DNA from: Caulobacteraceae bacterium
GTDB lineage: Bacteria; Pseudomonadota; Alphaproteobacteria; Caulobacterales; Caulobacteraceae
Direction: 5' to 3'
Length of the DNA: 64,000 nt
NCBI GenBank assembly: GCA_947476325.1
Contig: CANJPZ010000004.1
Coordinates: forward strand, 62,001-126,000
This document shows, in pieces, positions 45,085 through 55,594 of the stretch (positions are counted from its first letter, which is position 1; each line of letters begins with the position of its first letter). Made by a program: the position numbers and the translations under genes. The notes beneath the pieces are model-generated. The model was given only the letters and a program-made list of their open reading frames with translations. It was not told where the DNA came from and made no database searches.

Positions 45085-46209
45085 GTGAACCGGCCGGGCC
45101 ACGTTTTCGGAACTGCGCAATGCTTCCGGAGACGTTCCAAACGGGGGGCCTTTGCCCTCGCCGAACAGGACACGAATGCATTGACTGTTAGACCAAAAGC
45201 CCGCGCACGGCTTCGCGCGTTGTTGGCCGCTACCCCTCTGGGCGCCAGCGCCGGCGCGATTCTCGGCCTCGCCCTTGGCGGCGCCTTCCTTGCGGGCGGC
45301 ATGGCCAAGGACGCCGTAATCCATTCGCGCGTCACCAAAATTGCAGCAACGCTCGACCAAGGCCTGAGTGATCGCTCGCTCGAGGCCATGATTCAAAACG
45401 ACCCAAGCGCCCTTTCGGTTGCCTTGCGTTATGATCGTCTCTATCCGGCGCCGGAAAGTGGTATGGCCCATCAGGAGGCCGCACTGGCCGCGAGCCTGGA
45501 GGCCCGCGCCCAGTCCCGAATGCTGCATCAGGCGAGCGCTCCGATGAGCCGCCCGGTGGCCGCCAGGCCCTGGACCGCCAGTCCGCTGGATCAGGCGCGT
45601 CAGCTCGATTGCCTGGCCGAGGCCGTCTATTACGAAGCCCGCGGCGAGACGCCGGCCGGACAGGCCGCTGTGGCGCAGGTCGTGCTCAATCGCGTGCGCC
45701 ACCCGGCATTCCCGAAATCCATCTGCGCCGTGGTCTATCAGGGTGCGGAATCGCACCACTGCCAGTTCAGCTTCGCCTGCAACGGCGCCGCCCGCGCGAA
45801 TCGCGAGCCGGGCGCCTGGATCCGCGCCCGCCGCGTGGCCGAGCGTTCGCTTGGCGGCTATGTTATGGTTGACGTCGGCAACGCGACCCACTTCCATCTG
45901 CTCAGCATCCGCACCGCCTGGAAGAACATGTCGCTGGTCTCACAAATCGGTTCGCACATGTTCTACAAGTTCGGCGGCCGCAATGGCGCACCCGATGCCT
46001 TTACCGCAGAGCCTCAGGCAGAACCTGCGCCTTATCTGGTACTGGCCAGCAGCGCTTCTGAACCGGCCGCTGTTGAGCCGCAGACCGTCGCGCCTGCCAC
46101 ACCGGCCAAGACAGGGACCAGCGCAAGACCGTCAAGCGCAGCGCCGCAAAACGGCGCCAGCGCGCCGGCTGCTACTACGCCGCCTGTGACAGGCGCGCCG
46201 AACGTCTGA
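45085..46209 (+). CDS. SleB-type cell wall hydrolase, membrane-anchored
   Basis: 374 residues from a GTG start. One membrane helix at about 48-72 ('LGASAGAILGLALGGAFLAGG'), then a linker, then the SleB/hydrolase_2 domain from about 170: 'DCLAEAVYYEARGETPAGQAAVAQVVLNRVRHPAFP' with catalytic-type E184, 'CAVVYQG', 'CQFSFACNG', and 'ATHFH'. A Pro/Ala-rich tail follows. Lytic transglycosylase-like peptidoglycan cleavage in the periplasm. A paralog is at 54218-55594. The start may also lie downstream. Confidence 0.85.
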   Translation: MNRPGHVFGTAQCFRRRSKRGAFALAEQDTNALTVRPKARARLRALLAATPLGASAGAILGLALGGAFLAGGMAKDAVIHSRVTKIAATLDQGLSDRSLEAMIQNDPSALSVALRYDRLYPAPESGMAHQEAALAASLEARAQSRMLHQASAPMSRPVAARPWTASPLDQARQLDCLAEAVYYEARGETPAGQAAVAQVVLNRVRHPAFPKSICAVVYQGAESHHCQFSFACNGAARANREPGAWIRARRVAERSLGGYVMVDVGNATHFHLLSIRTAWKNMSLVSQIGSHMFYKFGGRNGAPDAFTAEPQAEPAPYLVLASSASEPAAVEPQTVAPATPAKTGTSARPSSAAPQNGASAPAATTPPVTGAPNV

Positions 46210-47131
46210 TCGCCTGGGGCGGCTGGGCGAAAGCCCGCAGGAACGCCCGGCGCATGCGCTCCGGGTCCTGGAATCCCGTGGTCATCGCGATCTGGTCGAG
46301 CGGTTCCGAAGTCGACTCTATCCGCCCGCGTGCGACCTCTAGGCGTAATTGCTCGATCGCCTTGGCCGGGGTAACGCCGGTTTCGGCGCGGAAGGCCCTG
46401 GCGAAGTTGCGGGCGCTCATGGCCGCCTGTTCGGCCAGACGCTCCACGCCCAAAGGCTCGCCCAGATGGGCCCGCGCCCAGTCCAGCAGACCGGCGAACC
46501 TGCCGTTCGGCCGTTCGATATCCAGCAAGGCCGAGAACTGCGACTGACCACCGGGCCGGCGATGATAGACCACCAGCATCTGGGCCGTGCGCCGCGCGAC
46601 CTCTTCGCCCAGATCCTCGGCGATCAGGGCCAGGGCCAGATCGATACCAGCGGTGATGCCCGCCGAAGTCCAGTAAGGGCCATCGCGGACATAGATGCGG
46701 TCGGGCTCCAGGATCACCCTGGGGAATTCGCTCTGGAACCGCCGCGTCCGCCGCCAGTGAGTTGTGGCCCGCCGTCCGTCCAGGAGACCCGCCGCCGCCA
46801 GAAGGACCGCTCCTGAACACACGCTGCACACCCTGCGCGCGCTGAGCGCAGCCGCCTTCACGAAGGCAAGGGTCCCGGCGCTGGCGCATTCCGCATCGAC
46901 ACCCGAACCTCCGGATATGATCAGGGTGTCGATCGGCCCGGCGTGCGCGAATGACTCCGCCGGCAGGGCAATGCCCGATGACGAACGGATCATGCTGGCT
47001 TCCCGAGCAATGATTTTGAGCTGGTAGGGGGTGGGCGAGACGCCGCGCATCGGCATTTCGAACGCCCCGACGGGCCCGGCTACGTCAAGCAGCTGGAACT
47101 CCGAGAAGATCAGAAGGGCAATGGTCTTCAT
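46175..47131 (-). CDS. GlxA family transcriptional regulator (DJ-1/PfpI + AraC)
   Basis: 318 residues. N-terminal DJ-1/PfpI domain ('IALLIFSEFQLLDVAGPVGAFEM', 'RVCSVCSGAVLLAAAGLLDGRRATTHW') followed by a C-terminal AraC HTH pair ('LGVERLAEQAAMSARNFARAFRAETGVTPAKAIEQLRLE', 'DQIAMTTGFQDPERMRRAFLRAF'). Such regulators control divergent or adjacent genes; here the isonitrile hydratase-like gene starts 79 bases away in the opposite direction. The ligand is unknown. Confidence 0.93.
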   Translation of the reverse strand: MKTIALLIFSEFQLLDVAGPVGAFEMPMRGVSPTPYQLKIIAREASMIRSSSGIALPAESFAHAGPIDTLIISGGSGVDAECASAGTLAFVKAAALSARRVCSVCSGAVLLAAAGLLDGRRATTHWRRTRRFQSEFPRVILEPDRIYVRDGPYWTSAGITAGIDLALALIAEDLGEEVARRTAQMLVVYHRRPGGQSQFSALLDIERPNGRFAGLLDWARAHLGEPLGVERLAEQAAMSARNFARAFRAETGVTPAKAIEQLRLEVARGRIESTSEPLDQIAMTTGFQDPERMRRAFLRAFAQPPQAIRRSARLSQAA

Positions 47132-47210
47132 GGCGTAAAACGAGGTAAATATGTCATTTCAGCCAAACGCTATATCGACGACAAGATCACGTCAATTCGG
47201 AGAGCCTGCC

Positions 47211-47912
47211 ATGACCGACCAGCCGTTTCACATCGTCTTCGCCATCTATCCGGGGATGACACACCTGGATTTCACTGGCCCTCACCAGTTCCTCAGCCGT
47301 ACGCCCAATTCGATTGTGACGGTCGCCAGTCCCGCCGGCGGCGACGTCGCGGCCGACGGCCTGACGTTCGCCGGCACGACCCGTCTGGCCGATGTCGAGC
47401 GGTGCGATCTGATCTGCGTGCCGGGTGGCGTGGTGGCGACCAAGGTCGCCCAGGACCCGGCCTTTATCGAACCGCTGCGCCGGCTGGCGGGCGGCGCGCG
47501 CTATGTCACGTCGGTGTGCACCGGCTCGCTGATCCTGGGCGCGGCGGGTCTGTTGCAGGGCAAGCGGGCCGCTTGCCACTGGGCCTGGCGCGAATTGCTG
47601 CCGCTGTTCGGGGCCATTCCGGACGAAGGCCGTGTGGTGCGCGACGGCAACCTGATCACCGGCGGCGGCGTCACCGCCGGCATCGATTTTGCCCTGGTCG
47701 TGCTGGAAGAGATCGCCGGACGCGAAGTCGCCCAGACCATTCAGTTGGGTCTGGAGTACGCACCCGCGCCGCCGTTCGAGGCGGGACGCCCGGAACTGGC
47801 GCCGACGGCGGTGCTGGAACGCTACAACGCAATCTTCAGCAAGATGATGCCGGGCAGGCTGGCTGAGGCGAAAGCCGCCGCCCTTGGACTGGCCGCGTTC
47901 GCCCAGGCGTGA
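47211..47912 (+). CDS. DJ-1/PfpI family protein (isonitrile hydratase-like)
   Basis: 233 residues from the ATG at 47211. The nucleophile elbow Cys is in 'VTSVCTGSLILGAAGLLQGKRAACHW', 'HIVFAIYPGMTHLDFTGPHQFL' is the opening typical of InhA-like isonitrile hydratases, and 'TGGGVTAGIDFAL' is the conserved C-terminal motif. Could hydrate isonitriles to N-substituted formamides. Likely under control of the divergent GlxA-type regulator. Confidence 0.88.
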   Translation: MTDQPFHIVFAIYPGMTHLDFTGPHQFLSRTPNSIVTVASPAGGDVAADGLTFAGTTRLADVERCDLICVPGGVVATKVAQDPAFIEPLRRLAGGARYVTSVCTGSLILGAAGLLQGKRAACHWAWRELLPLFGAIPDEGRVVRDGNLITGGGVTAGIDFALVVLEEIAGREVAQTIQLGLEYAPAPPFEAGRPELAPTAVLERYNAIFSKMMPGRLAEAKAAALGLAAFAQA

Positions 47913-47948
47913 CAAGCTCGCCCGGACAAACAGGGGCGGGAATCAGAC

Positions 47949-49019
47949 ATGAACCAATTGAAGATCGCCATCGCGGCCGGCGTTGCCAGCCTGATCGGCG
48001 CCACAATACCGGCCTCGGCTCCGGCCCAGCCGGCAACAGCGACGGCGGCCTGCGCCCCGGGCGCGGCGGTGCAGTTCATCTGCGGACAACGCAATGTGGA
48101 AGACCTGGTGCAGGTCCCGGGCACGGACTGGATCATCGGCAGCGGCCTGGCGGTGACGAACCAGGCCGGCTCGGGCGGCATGATCATGATTGACCGCAAG
48201 GCGCACACGGCGGTCCGGTTGCCGGCCCCGCAGGGAAAGGCGCGCGCGCCGTTCACGGCCTGCTCGAGTCCGCCGCCCGTCGCCAATTTTTCGGCGCACG
48301 GCATGAATATCCGGCCAAACGGACGGGGCAAGGCGGTGCTCTATGTGGTCAGTCACGGCGACCGTGAGGCTATCGAGGTATTCGACGTGGCAAATACCCG
48401 GGGCGCGCCGTCGGTGACGTGGGCGGGATGCGTGATGGCCCCTGCCGGCGCCCAGCTGAATTCGGTGGCCGCTCTTGCGGATGGCCGTCTGATCGCCAGT
48501 GACTACAGCCACACGGTCCTGCCGGGACAGCCGCCCCTGGTCGCCCCCAACACCGGCGCGGTCTATCTGTGGAAGCCCGGCGGCACCTTTGAAAAGCTGC
48601 CTGGCACCGATCTGCCGCGCGCCAACGGCATTGAGGTCACGCCTGACGGCAAGTATTTCTTCGTCGCGGTCACCGGCACCAGCGCGATTATGCGTTACGA
48701 GCTGGCCGACACCACCAAGACGCCCTGGTCCAAGGTTCTGCCCTGGCGAACCGACAATGTGCGGTGGGGACCGGACGGCAAGCTGCTGCTGGCGGGACCC
48801 GGCGCCGATCCGGGCTGTACGCCAACCCCTCAGGCCCGATGTCCGATGGTCATTGGTGTCGGCGCACTGGATCCGGCAACCCTGACCGTGACCGACGTCA
48901 AGCGCGGACCGGCCGAGCCGGCGTTTCAGGGGCTGAGTTCAGCGCTGATCGTCGGCAACGAGCTGTGGCTGGGCTCATACATGTCCGACAAGGTAGCCTA
49001 TGCGACCTTGGGTCGCTGA
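47949..49019 (+). CDS. Secreted beta-propeller (paralog of 25954-27027)
   Basis: 356 residues. Signal peptide ends at 'ASAPAQ'. Nearly every segment matches the 25954 copy: 'VEDLVQVPGTDWIIGSG', 'HGMNIRPNGRGKAVLYVVSHGDREAIEVFDV', 'VYLWKPGGTFEKLPGTDLPRANGIEV', 'DNVRWGPDGKLLLAGPGADPGC'. Predicted six-bladed SMP-30-like fold. Role unknown. It follows the DJ-1 gene after 36 bases and may be co-transcribed. Confidence 0.75.
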   Translation: MNQLKIAIAAGVASLIGATIPASAPAQPATATAACAPGAAVQFICGQRNVEDLVQVPGTDWIIGSGLAVTNQAGSGGMIMIDRKAHTAVRLPAPQGKARAPFTACSSPPPVANFSAHGMNIRPNGRGKAVLYVVSHGDREAIEVFDVANTRGAPSVTWAGCVMAPAGAQLNSVAALADGRLIASDYSHTVLPGQPPLVAPNTGAVYLWKPGGTFEKLPGTDLPRANGIEVTPDGKYFFVAVTGTSAIMRYELADTTKTPWSKVLPWRTDNVRWGPDGKLLLAGPGADPGCTPTPQARCPMVIGVGALDPATLTVTDVKRGPAEPAFQGLSSALIVGNELWLGSYMSDKVAYATLGR

Positions 49020-50228
49020 GGCCGGTGACAGCCTAACTTCACCATAGGAACACTTTTTAACAGACAGACAGTAATCCTTGGCCGAACCGGGCGTGATCTT
49101 GGGCCCTTTCTTGCAGGCGGGCTCAGGTGAAAACCCAAACTGAGCCATCGATGTCGAACTTGTCCCGAGTTGAAACGAAACCTGGCCGCGGCGGCACGCT
49201 GGACGTGTTGCGCTTTGCGGCTGCGTTCTTTGTTGTGCTGTTTCATTACGGCGGCGAGTCGCCCGTGCCGCTCGATCAACTGCATCCGATCTTTCTGCGC
49301 GGATACCTCGCCACCGATTTCTTCCTGATGCTGTCGGGTTATGTGCTGGCGCGCGCCTATGGCCGGTCGGTTGCCGACGGGCGCATCGGCCCGTTTGAAT
49401 TTTTGGTGCGCCGGATCGCCCGCATCTGGCCCGCACACCTCATCGTCCTGTCGGCCATGGTCGTTCTGCTGCTAGCGACCAACATCGCCGGGCTGGAGCC
49501 GCACCATGCCGGTCGCTTCAACTGGGCTGACCTGGCGCCGCAAGTCTTTCTGGTTCAGGCCTGGGGCAATGTTGGCGGTTGGGGCTGGAACATTCCCACC
49601 TGGTCGTTGTCGGCTCTGCTGTTCTGCTACGCGGTGTTTCCGGGTCTGTGGAAGGTATTGGGCCGCTTCAGTTTGCCAGCCGCAATACTGACCGCTCTGG
49701 CCCTTGTGGGTTTGGTCGATGCCGCCGCTCACCTGGTTCTGGGACGCGGCCTCTATGATCTGCCTTTCAATCTGGGTGTTGTGCGAGCCTTGCCGCTGTT
49801 TCTGGGTGGCATGGTCATCGCCCGCTGGACAGAACAGGCGCCGCTCTCAAGAGCGATCGCCGTCCCTTGCGGACTGATCGCCGGCGTGGCGCTTGTCGCC
49901 CTGCAGTTCGCCGGCCGCCACGATGCCGGTAGCGTCGCCCTGATTGCCATGATCATGCTGTGCGCCGGATCGGTCCCGGTTGTGCGACCGATTCCGCTGG
50001 CCGAGGCCGCAGGCAAGCTGTCGTTCTCGCTGTTCATCACTCACCTGCTGGTCTCCATCGTCTGGTTCGGCGTGCTGCACCAGGCTAACGAAGGCGTCAT
50101 CCCGGTGTGGATGCGGTGGGGTTTGTGGGCAGGCGCGCTGCCGGCCGCTCTGATCGTGGCCCTGGTATTTGATCGTTTTATCGACCAGCCCGTTCAGGCG
50201 CGCGTTGCGCCACTGCTGAAGAGCTGGT

Positions 50229-51070
<842 letters not shown>

Positions 51071-51074
<4 letters not shown>

Positions 51075-52585
51075 GCGGCGACCCCCGCGGATTGTTGGAC
51101 CAGATTGATAAGGGTCCGGCGAGAAGGGGACGACAGGTTCGGAAAGTCGGCGCGATAGTGCCCGCCGCGGCTCTCCTGCCGGGCCAGGGCGGCCGAGGCG
51201 ATCAGGCGGGCGGCGACCAGCGGCAGGGCGCGGCTATGTTCAGCTTCGAGGTCGTCAATTACCACGATCAGGCGAGACAGGCCTTCGGCGTCACGGATGA
51301 CGCCGGCGTCCCGGCTCAAGGCTTCGCGCAGGGTCGCCATGGCCGCCGGAGGCAAGGTCGAGACGGGGGCCGCGGGCAGGGGAGCCGTGCCGGGGTCGGC
51401 GACCTCGCGGGCGGCTTCACCGGCCAACTGACCGCAGACGGCGGCTTCGAGCAGCGAGTTGGACGCCAGCCGGTTGGCGCCGTGAAGACCGGTTGAGGCG
51501 CACTCTCCCGCCGCGAACAGACCGGGCAGGGAGGTCCTGCCGTGCACGTCGGCGGCAATCCCGCCCATGTGGTAGTGGACGGCCGGCGCCACCGGAATGG
51601 GTTGCTTGCGCGGGTCGATAGCGGCGGCCATGCAGGCGGCGAACACTGCGGGGAAGCGTTGCGGAAAGTCCTTGCCTACAGCCTCACGAGCATCGAGAAA
51701 GGCGCCCAGGCCATCAATCCGCTGGCGGTGGATGGCTCTGGCGACGATATCACGAGGCGCCAGCTCGGTCTTGGCGTGGTAGGCGGACATGAAGGCGTGG
51801 CCGGTCTTGTCGATCAGTTTGGCACCAACGCCCCGCAAGGTCTCTGTAGCCAGAGGCGCGGGATCGGCCCCGACATCGATGGCGGTCGGATGGAACTGGA
51901 CGAACTCGGGATCGGCGATATCCGCGCCGGCCAGGGCGGCGGCGGCCAGACCCTCGCCGCGCAACTCGCGCGGATTGGTCGTGACGGCATAGAGCCCTCC
52001 CAGACCGCCGGTCGCCAGGATCGTCGCCGGCGCGACGAATTCGGTCAGGCCCGCAGCCGTTTCGGCCAATACGCCGCGAACCCGGCCCGAGGCGTCCTTG
52101 AGCAGGGCCTTGAGGGAAACACCGGTGCGAATCTCGATCAGGGGATCAGCCATAGCGGCGGCGACCATGGCCTCCATGATCGCCTGGCCGGCACCATCGC
52201 CCTGGACGCGGGCCACGCGAGGAAAGGTGTGGGCGGCTTCAAGATTAAGCGCGTAATGGCCCTTGTTGTCGCGATCGAAGGGCGCTCCAAAGGCGGCAAG
52301 GCGGTCGACGGCGGCGACGCCCCGGCGGGTGATGTCGTCAGCGACGGACGCCGTAACCAAACCCGCGCCAGCCGAGACGGTGTCGGCGGCGTGGATCGAG
52401 GCGTGATCGTTCGGCGCCAGAGCCGCGGCCACCCCGCCCTGGGCCCAGGCCGAGCTGGAGCCCTTGAACAGCGGTTGAGCGGCGAGGACCAGCGCCTTTC
52501 GCGGCGCGCAGGCCAGAGCCGCCGACAGACCGGCAAGCCCGGCCCCGACGATCAGGACGCCGTCGTGGTTGATCCGCTGGATCAT
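51071..52585 (-). CDS. nadB: L-aspartate oxidase
   Basis: 504 residues from the ATG at 52585. FAD-binding 'GVLIVGAGLAGLSAALAC', the succinate dehydrogenase-type 'GSSSAWAQGGVAAAL', active-site 'HYHMGGIAADVHGRTSLPGLFAAGECASTGLHGANRLASNSLLE'-type region. Makes iminoaspartate for NadA. Starts 5 bases after the nadA stop. FAD-dependent, cytoplasmic. Confidence 0.95.
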
Positions 52586-52590
52586 GGTCG

Positions 52591-53676
52591 TCAGATCAGT
52601 TCGACATCGACGTGATGGCGGGCCTTGACCAGATCGTAGCGCGCGGGCGTGACGGGCGGCGGCATATCGATCATGCGCTGTACAGCGGCGCGAGCGCGGC
52701 TGGCGATGACGGGGTCGACTGTTACCTCGAACTGCTCGTTGACCAGGGCGTCGCGGATGTTTTCCAGGCTGATCCGCTTCATGTGCGGGCACAGGTTGCA
52801 CGGGCGCACGAACTCGGTGTCCGGCGCGTCAGCTGCGACGTTGTCGGCCATGGAGCACTCGGTGATCATCACCACGCGCCTGGGTTTGCGGGTCATGACG
52901 TAGTTGGACATGGCCGCTGTCGAGCCGGCGAAATCGACGGCTTCCAGCACCTCGGGCGGGCACTCGGGGTGGGCCAGGATCTCGGCGTCGGGCCAGGCTT
53001 CACGCAGGTCGGCTATGTCGGCGACAGTGAAGCGCTCATGGACCTCGCAGCGGCCCTTCCAGCTGATGATCTTCACCGCAGTCTGGCGTGCGACGTTGCG
53101 AGCTAGGAACTCGTCCGGCAGCATGATGACGCGATCAACGCCCCAGGTTTTCGCCGCCCATTCCACCACCTGAACAGCGTTTGCGCTGGTGCAGCAGATA
53201 TCGCTTTCGGCCTTCACGTCTGCCGAGGTGTTGACATAGGTGACGACCGGCAGACCCGGGTAGCGCTGCTTGATCAGGCGCACGTCGGGGCCCGTGATCG
53301 AGGCGGCCAGCGAGCAGCCGGCGCGCAGGTCAGGGATCAGCACCTTTTTGTCAGGGCACAGGATTTTCGAGGTCTCGGCCATGAAGTGCACGCCGGCCTG
53401 AACGATAATTTTCGCATCCGAACGCGCAGCCTCGCGGGCCAGGCCCAGGCTGTCGCCCACGAAGTCACCGACACCGTGGAAGATTTCCGGAGTCATGTAG
53501 TTGTGCGCCAGGACGACGGCGTTCTTTTCGGCCTTAAGGGCGTTGATCTCAGCGATCAGTGGGGCCTGAAGCCGCCATTCGATGGGCGTCACGCTGCCTT
53601 TCAGCTTTTCCCAAAGGCCGGCCATGGCGCTGTCGCGCTCGATGATCGATCCCTGCGGGGCAAATCCGTCCGCCAT
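52591..53676 (-). CDS. nadA: Quinolinate synthase A
   Basis: 361 residues with the three cluster cysteines expected for NadA: '[10 protein letters not shown]', '[11 protein letters not shown]' and 'RPCNLCPHM' segments, and the '[12 protein letters not shown]' opening. Binds a [4Fe-4S] cluster and condenses iminoaspartate with DHAP to quinolinate. The ATG follows GGAGGGCGG. First gene of the operon; palindromes just upstream suggest a dedicated repressor. Confidence 0.95.
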   Translation of the reverse strand: MADGFAPQGSIIERDSAMAGLWEKLKGSVTPIEWRLQAPLIAEINALKAEKNAVVLAHNYMTPEIFHGVGDFVGDSLGLAREAARSDAKIIVQAGVHFMAETSKILCPDKKVLIPDLRAGCSLAASITGPDVRLIKQRYPGLPVVTYVNTSADVKAESDICCTSANAVQVVEWAAKTWGVDRVIMLPDEFLARNVARQTAVKIISWKGRCEVHERFTVADIADLREAWPDAEILAHPECPPEVLEAVDFAGSTAAMSNYVMTRKPRRVVMITECSMADNVAADAPDTEFVRPCNLCPHMKRISLENIRDALVNEQFEVTVDPVIASRARAAVQRMIDMPPPVTPARYDLVKARHHVDVELI

Positions 53677-53690
53677 GTCCGCCCTCCATT

Positions 53691-53707
53691 ATGCTCATAA
53701 TGAGCAT
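53691..53707 (-). promoter_or_regulatory. nadA operator 1 (perfect palindrome)
   Basis: ATGCTCATAATGAGCAT, a perfect 8-1-8 palindrome, 15 bases upstream of the nadA start codon. Position and form fit an NAD-synthesis repressor such as NadQ, but this assignment is inference. Confidence 0.65.
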
Positions 53708-53756
53708 TTAGGGGTTTCAGAAAAACTCCGGACCTATAAGCGGTGCCGGCGCCCAC

Positions 53757-53777
53757 TTATGCTGAAACTGAGCATAA
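53757..53777 (-). promoter_or_regulatory. nadA operator 2
   Basis: TTATGCT-N7-AGCATAA, with the same half-site (ATGCT/AGCAT) as operator 1, centred about 68 bases away, so roughly on one face of the helix. Two such sites support repression by a cooperative dimer. Confidence 0.6.
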
Positions 53778-53850
53778 CCTGGAAGGTTATATACGCCTTC
53801 ATGGCAGAAAAATAAAGAGAGGTGTTGGGCAGCAACTCCGAGCGAAGGCT

Positions 53851-54045
53851 TTGCGCCTGAAAATCGCGAGGATCGTCTGTTATATCCTTGATGCGCTGAT
53901 CTTTGTCGGCGTTGCCTTTGGCGTGGTTGGAACCATGTTTTCCAGCCGACCAGTTCTTTGGGAAAACACTTACGGCCTGCCCGTCAGGACCTATGAGGCT
54001 CTTGGCGGTTCCATTGGAATTGCGGTGGCCGGTTTCATCTGGTGA
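53851..54045 (+). CDS. Small two-helix membrane protein (start uncertain)
   Basis: If translation begins at TTG 53851 (GAGCGAAGG upstream) it is 64 residues: helix 1 'IVCYILDALIFVGVAFGVVGTMF', a short polar loop, and helix 2 'ALGGSIGIAVAGFIW' at the C-terminus. The frame is open back to 53743 but that part overlaps operator 2. No family recognised; it could be chance, though codon use and hydrophobicity look real. Confidence 0.4.
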   Translation: MRLKIARIVCYILDALIFVGVAFGVVGTMFSSRPVLWENTYGLPVRTYEALGGSIGIAVAGFIW

Positions 54046-54217
54046 TGGGCTGCGACTGCGGAACGCTGTCAAGAAATTCAGATCTTCGCGCTGACTGGTG
54101 TCATGATTTCGCCGAAGATTTGAAATGGGCTAACAGCGTATCGAGAAGCGTCGCCGGACTGCCTGTAAGGACTTGGCCCGGCGCGATTGAACGCCTAGAG
54201 GACAAACGCGGCGCGGA

Positions 54218-55594
54218 ATGACCCCATTTCTGCCCTCGCGGGAACGGCGCAGCCGCCGCGACGTTCAAGCAAACGGTGAGGTCGAGTTTCTGTTCCAGGT
54301 GCTGCGCGACATGCTTGCGACCTTGTTCGCCCGCCGGGAGTCCGGGGCGGGCGGAGCGGTCTTGCGTATGTCGCGCCCTGGCGCCTACCCCGCTCTGGCG
54401 ATTGTCGAGAGCGTTCTTGTCCTGGCGCTGGCGCTTTCCACCCTTTCGCTGTCGGGCGTTGCGCCAGGCGGTGCGATTCCCGTCCCGCGTGAACCCAAAC
54501 GTGCCGAACTCGCCCGTCATTTTTCGCCGCTGGAGCTGACTCGGATTTCGATGGGGATGAGCCGCTACGCCGCCCTCACTGCCGATCGCATCGGCCGTGG
54601 CGCGCAAGGCTGGACACCGACCGGCGTAATCGGTTGGGGTGTCTATGATCTGACACCCCCAGCGCTGGTCCGTCATCAGCTGACCTACGACGAGGCGCGG
54701 GCGTTCAATGCGCTCATTCCCGTTTCGCCGGCGAAGATCGCCCCAATGACCGCATTTTCGTTGAAAGTCGGCACAGACGACTACACGCGGGCGCTCGAAT
54801 GCCTGACCCAGGCGATTTACTACGAAGCGGGCTATGAAAGCGGCGAAGGTGAAGAGGCTGTCGCCCAGGTCATTCTGAACCGGCTGAAACATCCCGCCTA
54901 TCCAAAGACCGTTTGTGGCGTGGTCTATCAGGGCTCGTCCCTGACCACGGGCTGCCAGTTCTCGTTTACATGCGATGGTTCACTCGCTCGCGCACCAAAC
55001 GAGGCGGCCTGGCTCAGATGTCGCCAGGTGGCGGCGCAGGCGTTGAGCGGCTTTGTCTACGCGCCTGTCGGCACCGCGACCCACTATCACGCCGACTATG
55101 TCTTTCCGTACTGGGCCATCACCCTGGTCAAGCTGAAGCAAATCGGCGCCCACATCTTTTATCGCATGACAGGGCCGCCGGGCTCGCTGTCGGGCTTTAC
55201 AGGCCAATATGCGGGCAATGAGGCAATCCTGTCGTCGGCCATTCTGACCGGGGGCGACGCACGTACGCCAGATGCGCCATCGGCAATCGTGTCGGCTCCC
55301 GAAGCAAGGCCGCCCGAGCCCAAGCTGGTGACCCTGACCATTGGCGGAGAGACACGAACCTACGCCATCTCGCCGACCGCTGCACCGCCGCCCTTGCCGG
55401 ACACGGTCGCCGTCGATCTTGGTGATCGGGGCAGGGTCACTCCGCCGGTGGGCGCTGTGGTGACCGGTACGATCATGCCGTCGCGGCGCATGCCGACACC
55501 GGAGGAGATTCGGGACATCAACGAGAAGATTCGTCAGCGTCAAATGCAGCAAGCCGGCGTGGTTACGGCCCCACCAACGACAACGGCGCCCTGA
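54218..55594 (+). CDS. SleB-type cell wall hydrolase, membrane-anchored (paralog)
   Basis: 458 residues. Membrane helix at about 58-80, helical linker, then SleB-type core from about 190: 'ECLTQAIYYEAGYESGEGEEAVAQVILNRLKHPAYPKTVCGVVYQG' with E203 in the catalytic position, 'CQFSFTCDG' and 'ATHYH'. A long Pro/Thr-rich tail ends with a charged helix ('DINEKIRQRQMQQAG'). Same fold and anchor as 45085-46209 but longer at both ends. Peptidoglycan remodelling. The ATG at 54368 is an alternative start. Confidence 0.82.
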   Translation: MTPFLPSRERRSRRDVQANGEVEFLFQVLRDMLATLFARRESGAGGAVLRMSRPGAYPALAIVESVLVLALALSTLSLSGVAPGGAIPVPREPKRAELARHFSPLELTRISMGMSRYAALTADRIGRGAQGWTPTGVIGWGVYDLTPPALVRHQLTYDEARAFNALIPVSPAKIAPMTAFSLKVGTDDYTRALECLTQAIYYEAGYESGEGEEAVAQVILNRLKHPAYPKTVCGVVYQGSSLTTGCQFSFTCDGSLARAPNEAAWLRCRQVAAQALSGFVYAPVGTATHYHADYVFPYWAITLVKLKQIGAHIFYRMTGPPGSLSGFTGQYAGNEAILSSAILTGGDARTPDAPSAIVSAPEARPPEPKLVTLTIGGETRTYAISPTAAPPPLPDTVAVDLGDRGRVTPPVGAVVTGTIMPSRRMPTPEEIRDINEKIRQRQMQQAGVVTAPPTTTAP

